A stretch of 64,000 nucleotides of DNA from Epichloe hybrida (GCA_019022495.1 JAFEKR010000001.1:7564001-7628000), one strand, 5' to 3'; counted from the stretch's first letter, positions 11,799 to 24,538 are shown. Numbers and translations are program-made. The notes: generated by a model from the letters alone, not told the origin.

Positions 11799-13454
11799 AT
11801 GCCCCGAAGTTCGTTCGTCAAGCCCGTTTGCTGGTCAGGCCTTCGCCACCACACGTTCTCCCGTCTGCTTACGGGAAGTACCTCTGTAATGAACACTACA
11901 AGGCCATTTATTCATCGGTTCTCTGCCTTGCTTCACAAAAAAACCCTTCTCACGCCTTCTCCCGGGCCGCCTTTACCGCACGGCATGCTCGTTGATGAAG
12001 AGATCTCGCCGGTATATGATTCCAAGTACTTCTACCCAGCGAAACCTAGAGAAGTCCTCGCCGATCGTTACCAAACCCTGGTCAAGGTTGGCTGGGGCGT
12101 GTCTTCAACAGTATGGCTCGCGCGTGATTTGCAAGGGTATCCTTCAATTTCTCTTCAGTCCCAGGTTTTCTCCCTTTCTCTAACAAATATATAGGTATAC
12201 CGAAGGTCTAGAGAGCGTCGTGGCACTCAAAATCACCAATAACAATGCGAGTTCCGCTGGTCATGAGCGCGAAGTTGAAGAGCATATTTCCATGGCAAAC
12301 CCATCCCATCGCGGTCGTTCACTTATCCGAACATTACTAGGCTCTTTTGAAGTCAAAGGTCTAGAAGGCTCTCATCTGTGCCTCTTGTATCCGCCTATGA
12401 GGGAACCATTGTCGATGTACCAGCGACGCTTTGACGACAGAAAGATGCCACTGCCCCTCATTAAAACATACATTCGTGCTCTTCTTACGGGGCTTGATTA
12501 TCTGCATAAAGAATGCAGGATAGTTCATACAGGTAGGTTTCTTCGGTTTTGCTTCCAATCGGTGATACTGAGATTACGTGGCTGCCTAGATCTAAAGCTT
12601 GAGAATATCATGGTCTCGTTCGAGGATCCAGCCGTGCTTGCTGATTTTATTTCTTCTCAACTTGAAACACCGATGGCTTTCAAGATTGATTCGGCGGGAC
12701 GACCAGTGTATCAGTCCCGTAATGACTTTGGGCCACTCAAAAGTCTAACAAGTATACCACAGCTTGTCGACTTCGGTTTAGCCACTAGACTCGAGGAAGA
12801 CGACGATTGGGGTGTCTGGCCTATTCAGCCAGACCACTATCGGGCGCCAGAGGTGATCCTGGGTAATGGATGGCAAATGCCTTCGGACATTTGGAATCTT
12901 GGTGTTCTGGTGCGTGCCATTGGTTCTCTAGAGTTGTTGTATCCACTGATACCAGAACTAGTTGTGGGATATGATCGAAGGCAAAGAGCTATTTCGGCAT
13001 GTTCATAGTCAACAAGGTCGCTACGATGCTAAATTACACATGGCCGAAATGATAGCCTTCCTCGGCCCACCCCCTCCAGAGGTCATACAAAGGTATCAAA
13101 AATATATGCGAGAGTATTCGTGGCCAAAACCTATCAGACGAGAAGACGGCAGAGTATGCGAGACCGCGGAGGAGTATTTCTGCGGGCCATTCTTTGACGA
13201 CAAAGGTATTAATAGCTAGGCTTCCCATCTCGACCAGGTTATTCTCAGACTCACAAAACATCTTAGGTCGCTTCCTTTATGAAGACTTCATCCCCGACCG
13301 CGAATTAGGTGACACAGTTTCATTCCTTGGAGAAGAGGAGAAAGAAGCGTTCTTGGATCTCGCCAAGGGAATGCTTGTCTGGCACCCAGATGCGAGAAAA
13401 ACAGCAGGCGAACTAGCAGAGCATCCTTTTCTTCAACCGAAGCCAAACGCCTGA
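11799..13454 (+). CDS. SRPK-like serine/threonine protein kinase
   Basis: Five exons: 11799-12136, 12195-12532, 12590-12909, 12962-13205 and 13267-13454, giving 475 residues. All four introns are 52-61 bp and phase-consistent. Kinase landmarks are intact: glycine loop in KVGWGVSSTVWLARDL, ATP-binding Lys125 (VVALKIT), catalytic Asp226 in IVHTDLKLEN, Asp286 in DFG, and YRAPEVILG. The glycine loop with GWG and the HTDLK catalytic loop (HTD rather than HRD) are features of the SRPK group. The large spacer of true SR-protein kinases is replaced by a short insert, so this is one of the compact SRPK-like kinases that vary in number among filamentous fungi. The start is uncertain; ATGs at 11709 and 11889 are also in frame. 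It abuts the AT-rich island, a common setting for expanded, lineage-specific kinases. Confidence 0.85.
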
Positions 13455-13782
13455 TTTCTGCGAGGGTTTGCTCGTGAACAGACTCGAATTCTTGATGCCA
13501 GTTCGGCGATGCTACCATATTACCGGTTGAAGCGTTAGCGCTGTCTTTTTGAGTGGCATCTAATAGGAGCATTGGTGGCCATTGATAAATGCTTCCATTC
13601 CTGGAGCAATCCAATAAGGCTAAGGTCGCTCATCTCATTAGTGTCCTACCTGGTGCGCCAGACATCGTCTGTAGAGACGACAACCTCTCCCCCATTGGGA
13701 CGACTAGATCCGTATTATTTCCTCTATATCTAAGAACATGCAAACAGCCCGAGGAAGGAGGCCCCCCTAGCTAAACTGCCGT

Positions 13783-14142
13783 TCAGTGGATCATGGCCCG
13801 CTTGATCTTTGGAGTTGGGATCTCAGAGACATCAACTCCGCCTTCATCCAGTGGGTCCTCGTAGAGCTCTCCAGCGCCACCGGATATCTGACTCCAGGGC
13901 AAGGTTCTCGTCCGGTCGGAGACGTTTTCGTGAGGTATGTCCGGCTCTATCAAGTCCGTTTCGTAAGTAGCGTCACTCTGCTCGTCCAAGTCGGTGTTGG
14001 TGGTGGAGATACCTTCCTCGCCCCGATTGCTTCCCGGATTTCTATTCCGTCGGGACCGAGTACGCTTCATTTCTAGGATCAGGGGGAACCAAGGGACCAA
14101 GGCAAACGTGCAGAGGAAGCGTGCAGGAACGATTCCACGGCA
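13783..14142 (-). CDS. Doubtful short hypothetical ORF with one hydrophobic segment
   Basis: An open minus-strand frame follows a TTTAG acceptor-like site at 14143 and ends with a stop at 13783. It encodes a hydrophobic stretch (FLCTFALVPWFPLIL), then a strongly basic patch and an acidic tail. That order would suit a single-pass membrane protein whose first exon lies upstream, but I could not find a convincing upstream exon with an ATG. The first ATG inside this frame is at 14070, leaving 95 residues. I do not recognise a family. It may be spurious. Confidence 0.28.
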   Translation of the reverse strand, partial: CRGIVPARFLCTFALVPWFPLILEMKRTRSRRNRNPGSNRGEEGISTTNTDLDEQSDATYETDLIEPDIPHENVSDRTRTLPWSQISGGAGELYEDPLDEGGVDVSEIPTPKIKRAMIH

Positions 14143-15237
14143 CTAAAGTACAGTCAAACAGGCGGAAGCGCACTGAGAGACGAGTGAGCGGCTAGTTCGT
14201 GAGGAGGTACACTCGCGATCGTGGGAGCAGGAAAGGCGGAAGAACAAAGGATATAAAAGAGCAGAAGCAGGGAGCCACAGTGGGTGGGTTAGCACCAACG
14301 TGACGTGACATGACTGCAGGCCAGGTCCGCTCAACAGGGTGCAGGGAGGCCATCTTTGGCGCCCTCGCAGAGCGTCAAGACAGGAGACTCTTGTCAATGA
14401 GGACAACTGAAAGGTGTTCGGGGTCCGCGCGGGTGGAGCTGACTGGTGCGTGTTGGTTAGCCGGACGGGGACGTGTCGGTAGATCGAGATGACGTGTTAC
14501 CAAATGACGGCCAGAAAAGGCGTCGAGTGACGCCGAAAATGGCAGCCATGTGGTATTAAGCCCAAATTGTTTACGAGGAATAATTCAACCAACAAGTCGG
14601 GGAGGGCTTTGGTTCAAACCCAAAACCGCTTTTCGTGCGCCGGGATTCATTATCCCGTGAGGCTTCGATTAACATTTTTCCAGTAGAAGGACGACCAGAC
14701 TCAGTAGGTTCTTGACAGATCCGACTTTGGTGGTGAATAATAAGTCGTCTGGACATTGCAGTCAGCCATTCGCTGAGCTAAAATCAACAAGCCACCCACT
14801 GGGCGCATTTGCCCCCCCCCACGCCCCCCGTAGAAGCCACAGCCATGGCTCAGATCTACGTAAACGACTAAAAGCAGCAGGACGAATGACCAGAACAGAT
14901 GGACGACGACGTGGATCAAACATCAACTAGCACCGTGAAGAAGCACACCACGCCCAACACACTAGTACAGTGACCACGCCTTCCAGCTGGCGCTCTCGCT
15001 TCTCTTTTCCGCCCGTGCGAGATCTCCGTCTGTTGCCAAAGAATAAAAGACTTACCCTTCCCCCATCTCATCGGTCAACTTCGCCCTTCTTCATCGCCAA
15101 CGCTACAATCGAATTACTGCTTGGGGAATCCAAACTCGTTGCTGCATTCTATTCAACAGAGCAGTGACTAGTTTTGCTATTCTCACACACTACTTTCTTC
15201 GCCCTGAGCGTCGCGTCCAGCGAACGCACCCATCAAC
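14143..15237. promoter_or_regulatory. Upstream region of the glycine-rich GPI protein gene
   Basis: About 1.1 kb without a supported gene. A TATAAAAG word occurs on the plus strand near 14252 but is nearly 1 kb from the next start codon. The final 250 bp before 15238 are pyrimidine-rich, as in fungal 5' leaders. A run of nine C lies near 14812. Confidence 0.4.
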
Positions 15238-16118
15238 ATGCGCTTCGACCTTGCGTTTATGGTAGCAACCCTGCTATCTTCAGCTGCTGCAGGTGTCATC
15301 GACCCTCAGCCTCAAAATGTCGCGAGAATGGATGCTGTGGCTCAAGATTATGACGACTTGTTCAAGAGAAAGGGTGGTGGAGGCGGAGGAGGCCGCGGTG
15401 GTGGATCAAGTGGCGGATCTCGAGGTGGTAGTGGAGGTAGTGGCAGAGCCGGCTCTGGCTCTCGCTCAGGCTCTGGCTCTGGCTCCGGCGGATTGTAAGT
15501 CTTCTATTTTCCATTCAGAGCAGCAGAGTCATAATTTGTCATGTACACCAAGCTAATTCGAACAGCCGCGGAAACACGGGCTCCGGTTCCAATGTCGGCG
15601 GCACATCTCGAGGAGGCTCTGGCCCTCCACGCTCGTATGGGGGAGGCGGCTCCTACGCGGGAGGTGCTGGCGTTCCATATAGAGCCGCTGCTGGTATCGG
15701 TGCCATTGCAATTGCTGCTGGGGCTTTAGCTTTCTGGCCTGGTACGTGGCATCATGGGGCGTACCTGTACCCCAATCGCAATGACTTCTCCTTCTACAAT
15801 AGCACCACTCAGCGAGACGAAAGACTGCCTGTCGTTTGCGGGTGCGCCAAGTACGAAGTGTGCGGTTGCAAGGAAAACCCAACCACACTGAAAGAACTCG
15901 TCGGCAACGGTACTTATCAGGCTCTGAACAAGTCCCTCATCAATGTTGGCGACTACAAGGGTCGAAAGACCCTTCTTGTCAACGGCACGTTGCCTAACGG
16001 CACAACTGCTGATGGTCCTGACCAACAAGGCTCGGGTGTCGGAATGAAGAGCCTTGCTGAGGCTGCTGGCCTGTGGCCTGTCTGGGCCTGTGTATTGACT
16101 GCCATCTTTTTGGCTTAA
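15238..16118 (+). CDS. Secreted glycine-rich, probably GPI-anchored protein (DUF7732-like)
   Basis: Two exons, 15238-15494 and 15566-16118, give 269 residues. The intron has GTAAGT/AACAG ends and joins a split codon. Order: signal peptide (residues 1-19, ending SAAAG), a KRK site that may be processed by a Kex2-like protease, a Gly/Ser/Arg low-complexity tract (about 47-115), a hydrophobic stretch (GIGAIAIAAGALAFWPG), a Tyr/Asn-rich region, a cysteine core (VVCGCAKYEVCGC), several N-glycosylation sites (NGT, NST) and a C-terminal hydrophobic tail (GLWPVWACVLTAIFLA) typical of a GPI signal. This layout is that of fungal DUF7732 proteins, which have no known function. Cell-wall or surface location is inferred from the signals. 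It stands alone between two non-coding stretches. Confidence 0.8.
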
Positions 16119-16956
16119 AAATAAAAGGTTGGTGCGGTCCTCGCAGGTACCATACACGCATTCTCAGTCGTTCATTCACTTGAGGTGAACGGGTACTCGT
16201 TTGCGTGTACATTTGTACAATAATAATACGGCGTGTTATGATGGAAGATACCCAAAGGCACAAGACGATTATACTCCGCAAAATTTGGTTTCTGTGCAGA
16301 TTCTACTAGTCTTGACGTTACTTGACATTATGATTAATGGGAATTCGGAAGCAAGAGGCGGGTGTAGAGTATTATGCTTTTGCTCGCGCAAATATCTTCA
16401 AGGGTTTAGTCACTTACGAAACACATTAATAAATTTTTTTGTTCATTGATCTTGTGGCATCTCGTGTTTGAATGTGTCGGCAATTGTGCACGTGAGTTAG
16501 AGCCTAGGGGAAAAGAGCTCACTTCACTGTCTCTGTTTCTTGTCCTCCCCTCAATAACTTGACCGACGCGTTCGGCTTAATCATTTACGCTCTTCGGGCG
16601 CGAAATCGCATCTTTTGAGTTTTACGTCAGCGGCGGGTCACTCAACCCTATCGCCTCCAGTCATGCCACTCTCCCGCTTTGTGTTGAATGACTAAGCAAA
16701 AACCAGCAGTTTTCTCCTCTCAAACCCCCCCCCCATCCCCCAAATTCAAACACTTAATCCTGCTGGTAGAAACGCCGCAGACTGAAAGTTGTCGCCACTA
16801 CCGTCGTATCCTTGCCGTTGATCGCAAGCCAGGTTTCTACTGGTGAATTCAGCTACCTGCGCAAAATCAAGCATGATTTAAGCACCTGCGATCGCGCTAC
16901 GCTTTGGGTAGAAGCTGCCCAGATGAGTTTGCGTGAACTCCCAACTACAACGCACC
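16119..16956. promoter_or_regulatory. Spacer and TAF1 promoter region
   Basis: About 840 bp between the GPI-protein stop and the TAF1 start. A/T-rich sequence to about 16450 suits a 3' end; the part after 16500 is pyrimidine-rich with a C8 run near 16726 and likely holds the TAF1 promoter and leader. No gene is seen. Confidence 0.45.
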
Positions 16957-19900
16957 ATGGCCGAAGATGAAGGGTTCTCGTCCTTGGACGAGACGGCCTG
17001 GAAGGCACAAGATGCTGCGGATGATCGCGAAATCGCTCGCTTATTAGAACAAAGTCAAGATGGTGCAAGCGGCGGACTTAAGCTGGACGATACCCCATTC
17101 GATCAGACGAACAAAGCCGATGACGCCGAAGATTTCGAGGACATCAGCGATGACGACCTTCCCGAGGAAGAACCCAGCGCTAGCACTTTTCTAGACTTGC
17201 CAGGACTTACTGACGATGGAGGAACAAGCAATGATGCAGATGATCTGTTTGGAGAAGGCCCGTCCTCACCAACAGATCCCATTCTTGGGCCTCCTTCTCC
17301 AGATACTCGCGTTCGTGATACCGATGCCGGCGACGATTCCCACCCGGTCGACTCGAGCCTGAGCTTTTCTGCCTTAAATTTGACCCTCGATTCTCACATG
17401 ACTGGTGCCGCCAACCAAGACCCCGATATTCCAGCCCCCGCGGAGACGGTAGAAGACTTGCTCAAAGCGACATGGCCTGCCTTCGAAAAAGGTCGCGTGT
17501 TGACTTGGAGTGAGCTCTTGCCCCCCAAAAAAGCAATATGGAAAGAGAAAAGGCCTGTGAAAAAGCCCAAGCATCTCGTCACTAGTAAACTCACTCTGGA
17601 GTTGTCTGCCGACCAGGAAAAGACGTTTCGCATTCCAGGAAACGCTAATTCGGCTGCAAAACAACGAGCTCCGGACATGACTTTTGCTGGCCTTGTCCGA
17701 TGTGAAAAGGGAGAGACTGAACCGGCTGAAGACACTCTACAATTCGATCTAGATCAGGAATCGGACTCTGAGACCATCACGGGTTTCACTTTGAGAGATA
17801 TTGAGCTCGCATGCGAGGACTATGGCATGCAGATTGTATCTTTCGAAGAGGAGTTTCAGAAACGGCTGGCGGCTGAGAAGGATACACTCAAACGAAAAAA
17901 ATGTGTCGAAGAACAAGATGACGAATGGGATGCTGAGTTCCTCATAAACACCACGGACGACCATCAACGACGACCACAGAAAAAGAGGACGATTCGTTTC
18001 GGATTGCCCGATATACCGCGCTATACTGCTCCCACTTTTGACAACTTCGAAGATACCACGCGCCGTGGCGCCAAGCGAGTCCGCTTGGACATGAATGACC
18101 CTCATCTTCTTCTTGAGACAGACATGCATCTTCCCACTAAACGGCCGCGATTGGAGTCCAAGGTGAAGCGAATGGCCAATGGAAATATGGGCCGAGACAT
18201 CTCCCAACGCTTCAACATGTCCAACGACGAAGCATACGAGCTGCTCAAGGAAAACCATCAGAGCAAGGTCCGTGCAACATTGGGCAATATTTCCGTGGAA
18301 CACAGCATGCCCGCCATCAAATTGTCGTGGCCATACTACAAAGTCAAATTGGGCGGCACTACAGATGAGTATCACCGGCCGCGCTTCCGCTATAAGAAGT
18401 TTGTTGGGCACGCTATCAAATTCGACAAGCCTCAGCATCACAAACGAAAGTTGATGAAGGGCAAATCGCACGAAGTCTTTCGCTTGTCAAAGGATTTAAG
18501 TCTCAGCGACAACTCCACAGCTGTCCTCTTCGAATATTGCGAACCTCGGCCGCGGGTCCTCAACAACTTCGGTATGGGAAGCAAACTGATCAACTACTAT
18601 CGACGCAAGGATAACAACGAGGACGAGCAGCTACCCAAGCAGGAGCTAGGAGAATATCGAATGTTGCTGCCGGAAGATCGGTCGCCTTTCTCTCTTTTTG
18701 GCACTGTTGATGCTGGCGAAACCGTCCCGACCCTGCACAACGAGATGTACCGCGCCCCCGTCTTCAAACATACCCCCCGGGGGACCGACTTCTTAGTCGT
18801 CAGAAGCACCACCGGTGTGGAAGGCTCGAAATGGCATCTGCACAAAATTGATCACCTGCATGCAGTTGGTCAGACATTTCCGTCAGTAGATGTGCCAGGT
18901 CCTCACAGCAGACGCGTTACGAACGCGTCCAAAAACAGAATGAAGATGTTGGCTTTCCGCATGATAAGACATAGCAAAACCGACAACTGCCAGCTGTCAG
19001 ATATCACCAAACACATTGCGGAGTCGACCGATACGCAGAACAGGCAGAAACTGAAAGAGTTCCTGCAGTACGATAGAGACAGCGGCGAGAAGGGCATGTG
19101 GCGGTTGAAACCCAGCGAGATTCTCCCAGACGAGAACGCCATCCGCGCCATGATCAAACCCGAAGAAGTCAGTCTTCTCGACGCCATGCAACTCGGCATC
19201 AAGGAGCTTGAGGATGCCGGATATGACCCCAGAAATGCGAACATTGACGATGATGTCGTGGAGGTAGACGGCGAAGAAGACGACGACGATGAAGGTGGGA
19301 GCAAAGCCGCAAAGGCAGCCAAGAAGGCAGCAGATAAGCAAGAGGAGACTCTTGCAGACAAAATGGCGCCTTGGAAAACGACCAAGGCGTTCATCGACGC
19401 CTGCGCTCAGAAAGCCATGCTCCAGTTGCATGGCGAAGGCGACCCAACAGGTCATGGACTGGGTTTCAGTTTCATCAGGACATCGATGAAGGGTGGATAC
19501 ATCGAGGCCGTGCAAGGCCCGTTAGCCACATCAGCAGACGCCATGGAGCGTGAGAAACGCGCTAATGGCGGCCACGCATACAACGTCAAGAAGCAACAGG
19601 CCATGTACGAAGAAGGCATCAAGGAGATCTGGGACAAGCAGAAGGCCACGCTATCCGATGGCCAGGAACACGACGACAGAGATGTTGCAATCAACGAGGA
19701 TGAAGACGATCGTTTCAATGTACATTCAGCCGCAACCCCAGCACAATTCGATGAAGGCGCGAGTCAAATTAGTGGTTTTACATCGTCCAGCCGCCATCTC
19801 AAAAAGGCCATAAGGATCACGAGAGAAGTTCGCTTGGCAGACGGGACAACTCAGTCACGAATCGAAGTCGTACATGACCCGGTTGTCATTTCGCAGTATA

Positions 19901-21241
19901 TGAAGCGACGGACTGAAGCAGACTTGGAGATCAAAGAGTATGTGGCCAAAAGCATCCGTCACAGACGGCGACCGAAACCCCCACGAGCTTGGGCGCGTTT
20001 GCCAAAGTCTGTCCAGGCACTGCACAAGTGGGCATGCCTACGTGACATGATTGCACTCACTGGGGGACAGCTGACGCCGCCTCCGGGTTCTTCCATCGAC
20101 TTCATTGGATTGGAGCTCAGAGCATCTGCTTACGTATATCTGTCCACAGCATCTACAGCTCCCGGCCTACGGGCAATGCCGACCACGATCGTCTTACAAA
20201 CCTTAGGTAAGAAGCTCACGGAGCCCTTGTAAACTCACAGCCCGTGCAATACTAACAGTGCTGGTCGCTAGGATCAAGAAGGAGCTCGAGCGACTTGAGA
20301 AAAACAAGGCACGACGACAAGCCCGAGAACAGCAGAAGGAGCTGCATCATAAGGCCAGCACGGGCGACGCTGGATCTCCTGGCGCCGTCGACAAAATCCC
20401 TACTGGAACGACTCGGAAGTGTGCCAATTGTGGACAAGTCGGGCACATCAAGACGAACAAGAAGTATGGAACCCTTTGTTGCCCCACCTCCTTTCATACC
20501 CTTTGATTGGTCTCTTTTTGCAATGGAGGAACCTGGTGAGAAGAGCAATAATAGAAGGAGAAAAAGTGATTTGCGTCGAAAGATGCAGGATTCCGATCGT
20601 CAGCTCATGACCAGGCAGCGAGTTGCTGCTCGGCAGGCGAAGAGGGACGAAAAGGAGACACAACGAAAGGCAGCGGAGCAGGATCGCCTGAAGAAGAAGA
20701 AGCACGAAGCTCAACTCAAGGAGTCGAAGCGGTTGGAAGACGAGCGTCTCCGGGAGCAAAAGAGAGCACAGCAGAATGCGCTTAGAGACGAAAAGCGTCG
20801 TGAAGCTGAGGAGCAGAGACGTCGAGCTCTCGAAGAAAGGGAAGCAAGGCGACTCAGGCGCCTAGAACTAGAGGAGGAGAAACAGCGCAAGAGAGAGGAA
20901 AAGGCGAAAGCTCGCCCAAGGTACAATTACGGCAGCTGCCCGGCGTGATTAGTGTCACTGGGTTTTCCGACACACTTGTCTCAGGCCGCCTTGATTGCTC
21001 TTTCACAAGGTGGACCAGGCTTTTACTCACTTTTTGACACGGCTCGACACAAGGGACCTTCACGATCCTGATTTCCAAATCTCTTGCTTCATGGCCAGTC
21101 TTTTGCTAACAAGTTCCTCCCTTCTCAAGGTTGTGTCCTCTGCTTAACGGTACGATGAAGATGGACAACGGCGCTGCAGAGCACGGCGGATTTGGTAACT
21201 ACAACGCGCCCACGACGACTGCAGGATCGCCGAGCGCGTAG
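16957..21241 (+). CDS. TAF1: TAF1, largest subunit of transcription factor TFIID
   Basis: Nuclear TFIID scaffold that binds TBP and promoter DNA. Four exons: 16957-19937, 20150-20206, 20272-20463 and 21130-21241; 1,113 residues. The N-terminus is acidic, as in the TBP-binding TAND region. The centre (about 380-880) is the conserved DUF3591 core. The C-terminal part has a basic coiled region (KKELERLEKNKARRQ) and the family zinc knuckle (CANCGQVGH, then a final Cys from the next exon). Exon 2 was found because PTGNADHDRL, conserved in fungal TAF1, is in phase between a GTATGT donor and CCACAG acceptor; reading straight on gives a false C-terminus. The last intron (20464-21129, 666 bp) splits the zinc knuckle and is unusually long; exon 4 restores LCPLLNGTM. 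No bromodomain is present, as in yeast. Confidence 0.92.
20523..20948 (+). CDS. Highly charged coiled-coil ORF inside the last TAF1 intron
   Basis: A 141-codon ATG-to-stop frame lies wholly within the 666-bp TAF1 intron, in a different frame from the upstream exon. The product is almost entirely Lys, Arg, Glu, Gln and Ala in a heptad-like pattern (for example EEQRRRALEEREARRLRR), typical of a long single helix or coiled coil. Such composition over 400 bp is not expected of random intron sequence. It could be a nested gene, a cassette exon giving an alternative TAF1 C-terminus (a possible GTACAA donor lies near 20921), or a captured fragment of another gene. I cannot tell which. No family recognised. 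Confidence 0.4.
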   Translation: MEEPGEKSNNRRRKSDLRRKMQDSDRQLMTRQRVAARQAKRDEKETQRKAAEQDRLKKKKHEAQLKESKRLEDERLREQKRAQQNALRDEKRREAEEQRRRALEEREARRLRRLELEEEKQRKREEKAKARPRYNYGSCPA

Positions 21242-24200
21242 AAACGAAGGCGATGGCGGTACGGAAAGCGATTGATTTGTACAGCATGCTACTAACCAGC
21301 ATATGATTTTTTTTATTTCTTTCTCATATCCCGCTCACTACGAGCTGGCGAGGTCAAATACCTCGCTCGCATCATGTTTAATCAACGGGAGGGGGCCAAA
21401 TTGGCGGCGGTGAATCGTGATTTCACACGAAGGTTGCGAGGCGCAACGGCGTTTAGGGGAGACGGTTTTCTCGGCTGGGTAGTCGACTTGGTGGAAATAT
21501 AGCAAGGACGTGCATTGCTTCTTTGCTAAAGCCGAGTTTCATTCCTCTCGGAAAGCATAGCTATTGCCGTGGACTTTTAAAGACTTGTTGCCCTTGACTT
21601 GGTTTACCGTGATCTTGAGCGAAAAGCCGTGAGTTGGGTACAGTCAGTCCATCTATGTGGCCAAGCGCACAAGACTCCTCTCAAGGACCAAAACCGTACT
21701 TACGTAATAGAATGGATATATTTCCGTCGGCTTTTCTTTTACCGGTGACGCACCCATCTACCCGGTTCAACACCCCGCAAGCTCACGCCGGGTCCCGATA
21801 TTATTCTCAGCTTCCACTTCTTGTTGAAATTTTCGCTCCCTCCGCGCAGCCCGCACTCCCGCTTCAAAGGTCATCGGTTCTTTCATGCACGCCTTTTTCT
21901 TTCATCTCCTGCCGCTACTTCCTGCCGAATTGGTGCTAATTAGGGGGCGTTTTTCGAACGCTCTTTGGACAGATGGGGGTTTTATCAAAGGTGGAGAGAT
22001 GGGCAGAGCGAGTGGAACAGAGGAACAGGGAAAGCCGACTTGGAATCACTCGTGTAGAATGATGCAAGGGAATATAACGTGAGACGAGATACTCTACTGA
22101 CTCCAAGGGATTTTCCATAGTTTGATTTTACTTGGTGGTTACGGCGAATGCATCGGATGAGCGGCAATGAAAACATTGGAATTACTAGCTACATCTACTC
22201 CGTAACCAGTGGGAACAATGAAAATTTTATGGAAGGACCGTACGTGATAGAACTCGTACTTACGGAGCGGAGTAGTGTGACGCGGGATATAACCTAGCGT
22301 GGGAATTAAGAGAGTAGCACACCTTCTTGGTCCGGATGCTGCGGCGTTGGCGTGAATGCGATTTTTCGAAAAAAAAAAAAAAAAAAAAAACCGGGTCGAA
22401 TGGCAAGTCCTGGTTGCTTCTTGCCCGCAGCAGGGCAAGCCACGGTGTTTCACTCGGCAGAAAGTCGACCTTTGGATTTTGCACATATATATTATTATAT
22501 GTACATGGGGAAAACACGGGCACGCACGCAGGCAGCCTGCTCCTTGTTGGTCGTCGGTAATCCGTCGCTGTGACCCCATTGCCAAGTCTGCTTTGTTGAA
22601 ACTTGACACAATTCCCAATTGAAACCCGAACCCGAACCCACGGGGTTACGTAGGGTAGGAGCTGGGTGGTGTGATGGTGTGATGCCGTGCAGCACGGTAA
22701 AAATAGCAACCACGTGGGATGATGCCATTCGCATATGTAAAGGGTTCGAGGTTTCGAAACCACCCATCATGACCAGCCGTTCTCGGATTCGAGGCGAAAA
22801 CTCTGGTCAGCTTGAGCGACTGGATTTTTCGGGGGCCTGCGATGGATCGCACAAGTTGGCCTTTTACTCCGTACAGTGTCGCCGTTTCATTCTCTCCGGA
22901 CCTACTAGGTACACTGTCACTGTAGTAGGTAGGGTACTAGCAAAGCGCGCACCTTGTTGCCAAACTCTCACTGTGAGGGCCATTGAGAAGCCGACAGGGA
23001 GGAGCGCAGGGCAGAGCAGGGGGGCAGAGCAACAGGGGGCAGCGCCAACAAGTGGTGGGTGGGCAGCAAAAAGTGGAAGACGGGACTGGACAACAACAGG
23101 AAGGATCACTCGGTAACAATGGCATTGTTTACAGAGGGAGATGCACAGACGACGGCTCACGAGTTGATTGTCAACTTTTCGTCCATTGCTAATAATAAAA
23201 TATCGTGCCTCTGATAGGGGCTCTTGTTGGAACCCTTTTCTCGCGTTGCGCTACAAGGGTCACCGCCGTCACTCGCCCCGTCCCAAGGTCCCAGACTCCC
23301 AGCACGGCAAGTCCGCACCTGTGTGATATGTACTTATGTACTCCGTATGTACAACGGACCATGTACGGACCATGTACGGACCATGTACGGACCATGTACA
23401 CGCCGGTATGGAATCCGTATGTACTCCGTGTGTGCGCCTCCACTTTGGCCAAGTCGCTTGCAGTGACAATGACCTGTGTGGTTGGTCTCTCTTTCCGCCC
23501 ACGGCCGCCCAACTCCAACGCACGTCCTCGTTCCCTTTCACCAGCCTCTTTTCCTTTTCCTCCCCTCTTTCCCCCCTCTGGTCTGACTGACCATGATCAC
23601 GTCCATCTATTATTAGAATCCTCCAACGCCAGATCCAGCCCCATCCTGCACCGTTCGTTACCTGCCTTGTTGCCAACGACCTACGGAGTCTTACTGAGTA
23701 GTCCGTACTTACAACCAGACTGCCGCGCCAGGCACCCGTCTTGTCTTGAATCGATTGAAGCCTTCTCTCGATAAGTCGAAGCTGTGGTCGCGTCCGTGTT
23801 GCTATAGTAGTCTACCAGGTAACCCCAATCTGTCTGCTGTCATCCATCTGCTGTCATCCATCCGGTGTCATCTCGCCGTCATCTCGCCGCGCACGCAGAC
23901 TGCGTTGATCTCCGTCCCCCATCTCGCTTCGACCATTGCCAGCTTTCCCTTTTCCCGAGGCTGGTCGGCTGCTACAAACGTACATTATTATTATCATCAA
24001 TCGTATATGGCGCTTCGAATGCAGCCTGGCTTCCATACGAGTTGTCCTGCAAGACCTCCTACTTATTCTTCCTTTCCGCCAGAACATTCCCCTTTTTCTG
24101 TCGGTTCCCTTCTCTTGGCGCCGCCCTTCTTCTCCCGGCTGTCTCACCGTCGCCACCTTTCTTTTCCTTCCTTTCCCTTCTCATCTCTCGGATGCAGCTT

Positions 24201-24538
24201 GCAAGTAGCGTCTTGACTGATTCCATTGTCCTCACGAACCGAGCGAAGGCGAACCACCCAAAACATCCCTCAACAGCGCCAGGACAGTACGGACTTGCGC
24301 ACGCGTCCTTCATACCACTCTCTCAAGCGTCAGTCCACCACCACGACAGGCTCTCTGAACGCGGCGCAGCTTCGAATCTTGAATTCTCGGCTTGCAAGAA
24401 TATTGTCAAGCTTGTCGTGGCCAAGATAAGCCTCAGACACGGCGCCATTCGAGCTGCCCCCCTGCCCGGCTCGCGCGCAGCACCACACGGACGACCACCC
24501 GCGAGCAAAGCCGTGCTCAGGCGCGCCACTACGTCGAT
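21242..24538. promoter_or_regulatory. Long intergenic and leader region upstream of the MADS-box gene
   Basis: 3.3 kb with no supported gene. Contents: an A20 run near 22371-22390, TACGGAGTA-type 9-mers at 22196, 22865 and 23339, and an 11-bp tandem repeat at 23355-23398. From about 23500 the plus strand is strongly pyrimidine-rich, as in a long fungal 5' leader, and there is a possible leader-intron donor at 23818 (CAGGTAAC). Several short upstream ORFs are possible. None resembles a protein family. Confidence 0.5.
23355..23398. repeat. 11-bp tandem repeat, four copies
   Basis: Four exact head-to-tail copies of CGGACCATGTA. Each junction forms TGTACGGA, related to the dispersed TACGGAGTA motif, one copy of which lies 8 bp upstream at 23339-23347. 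Confidence 0.95.
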
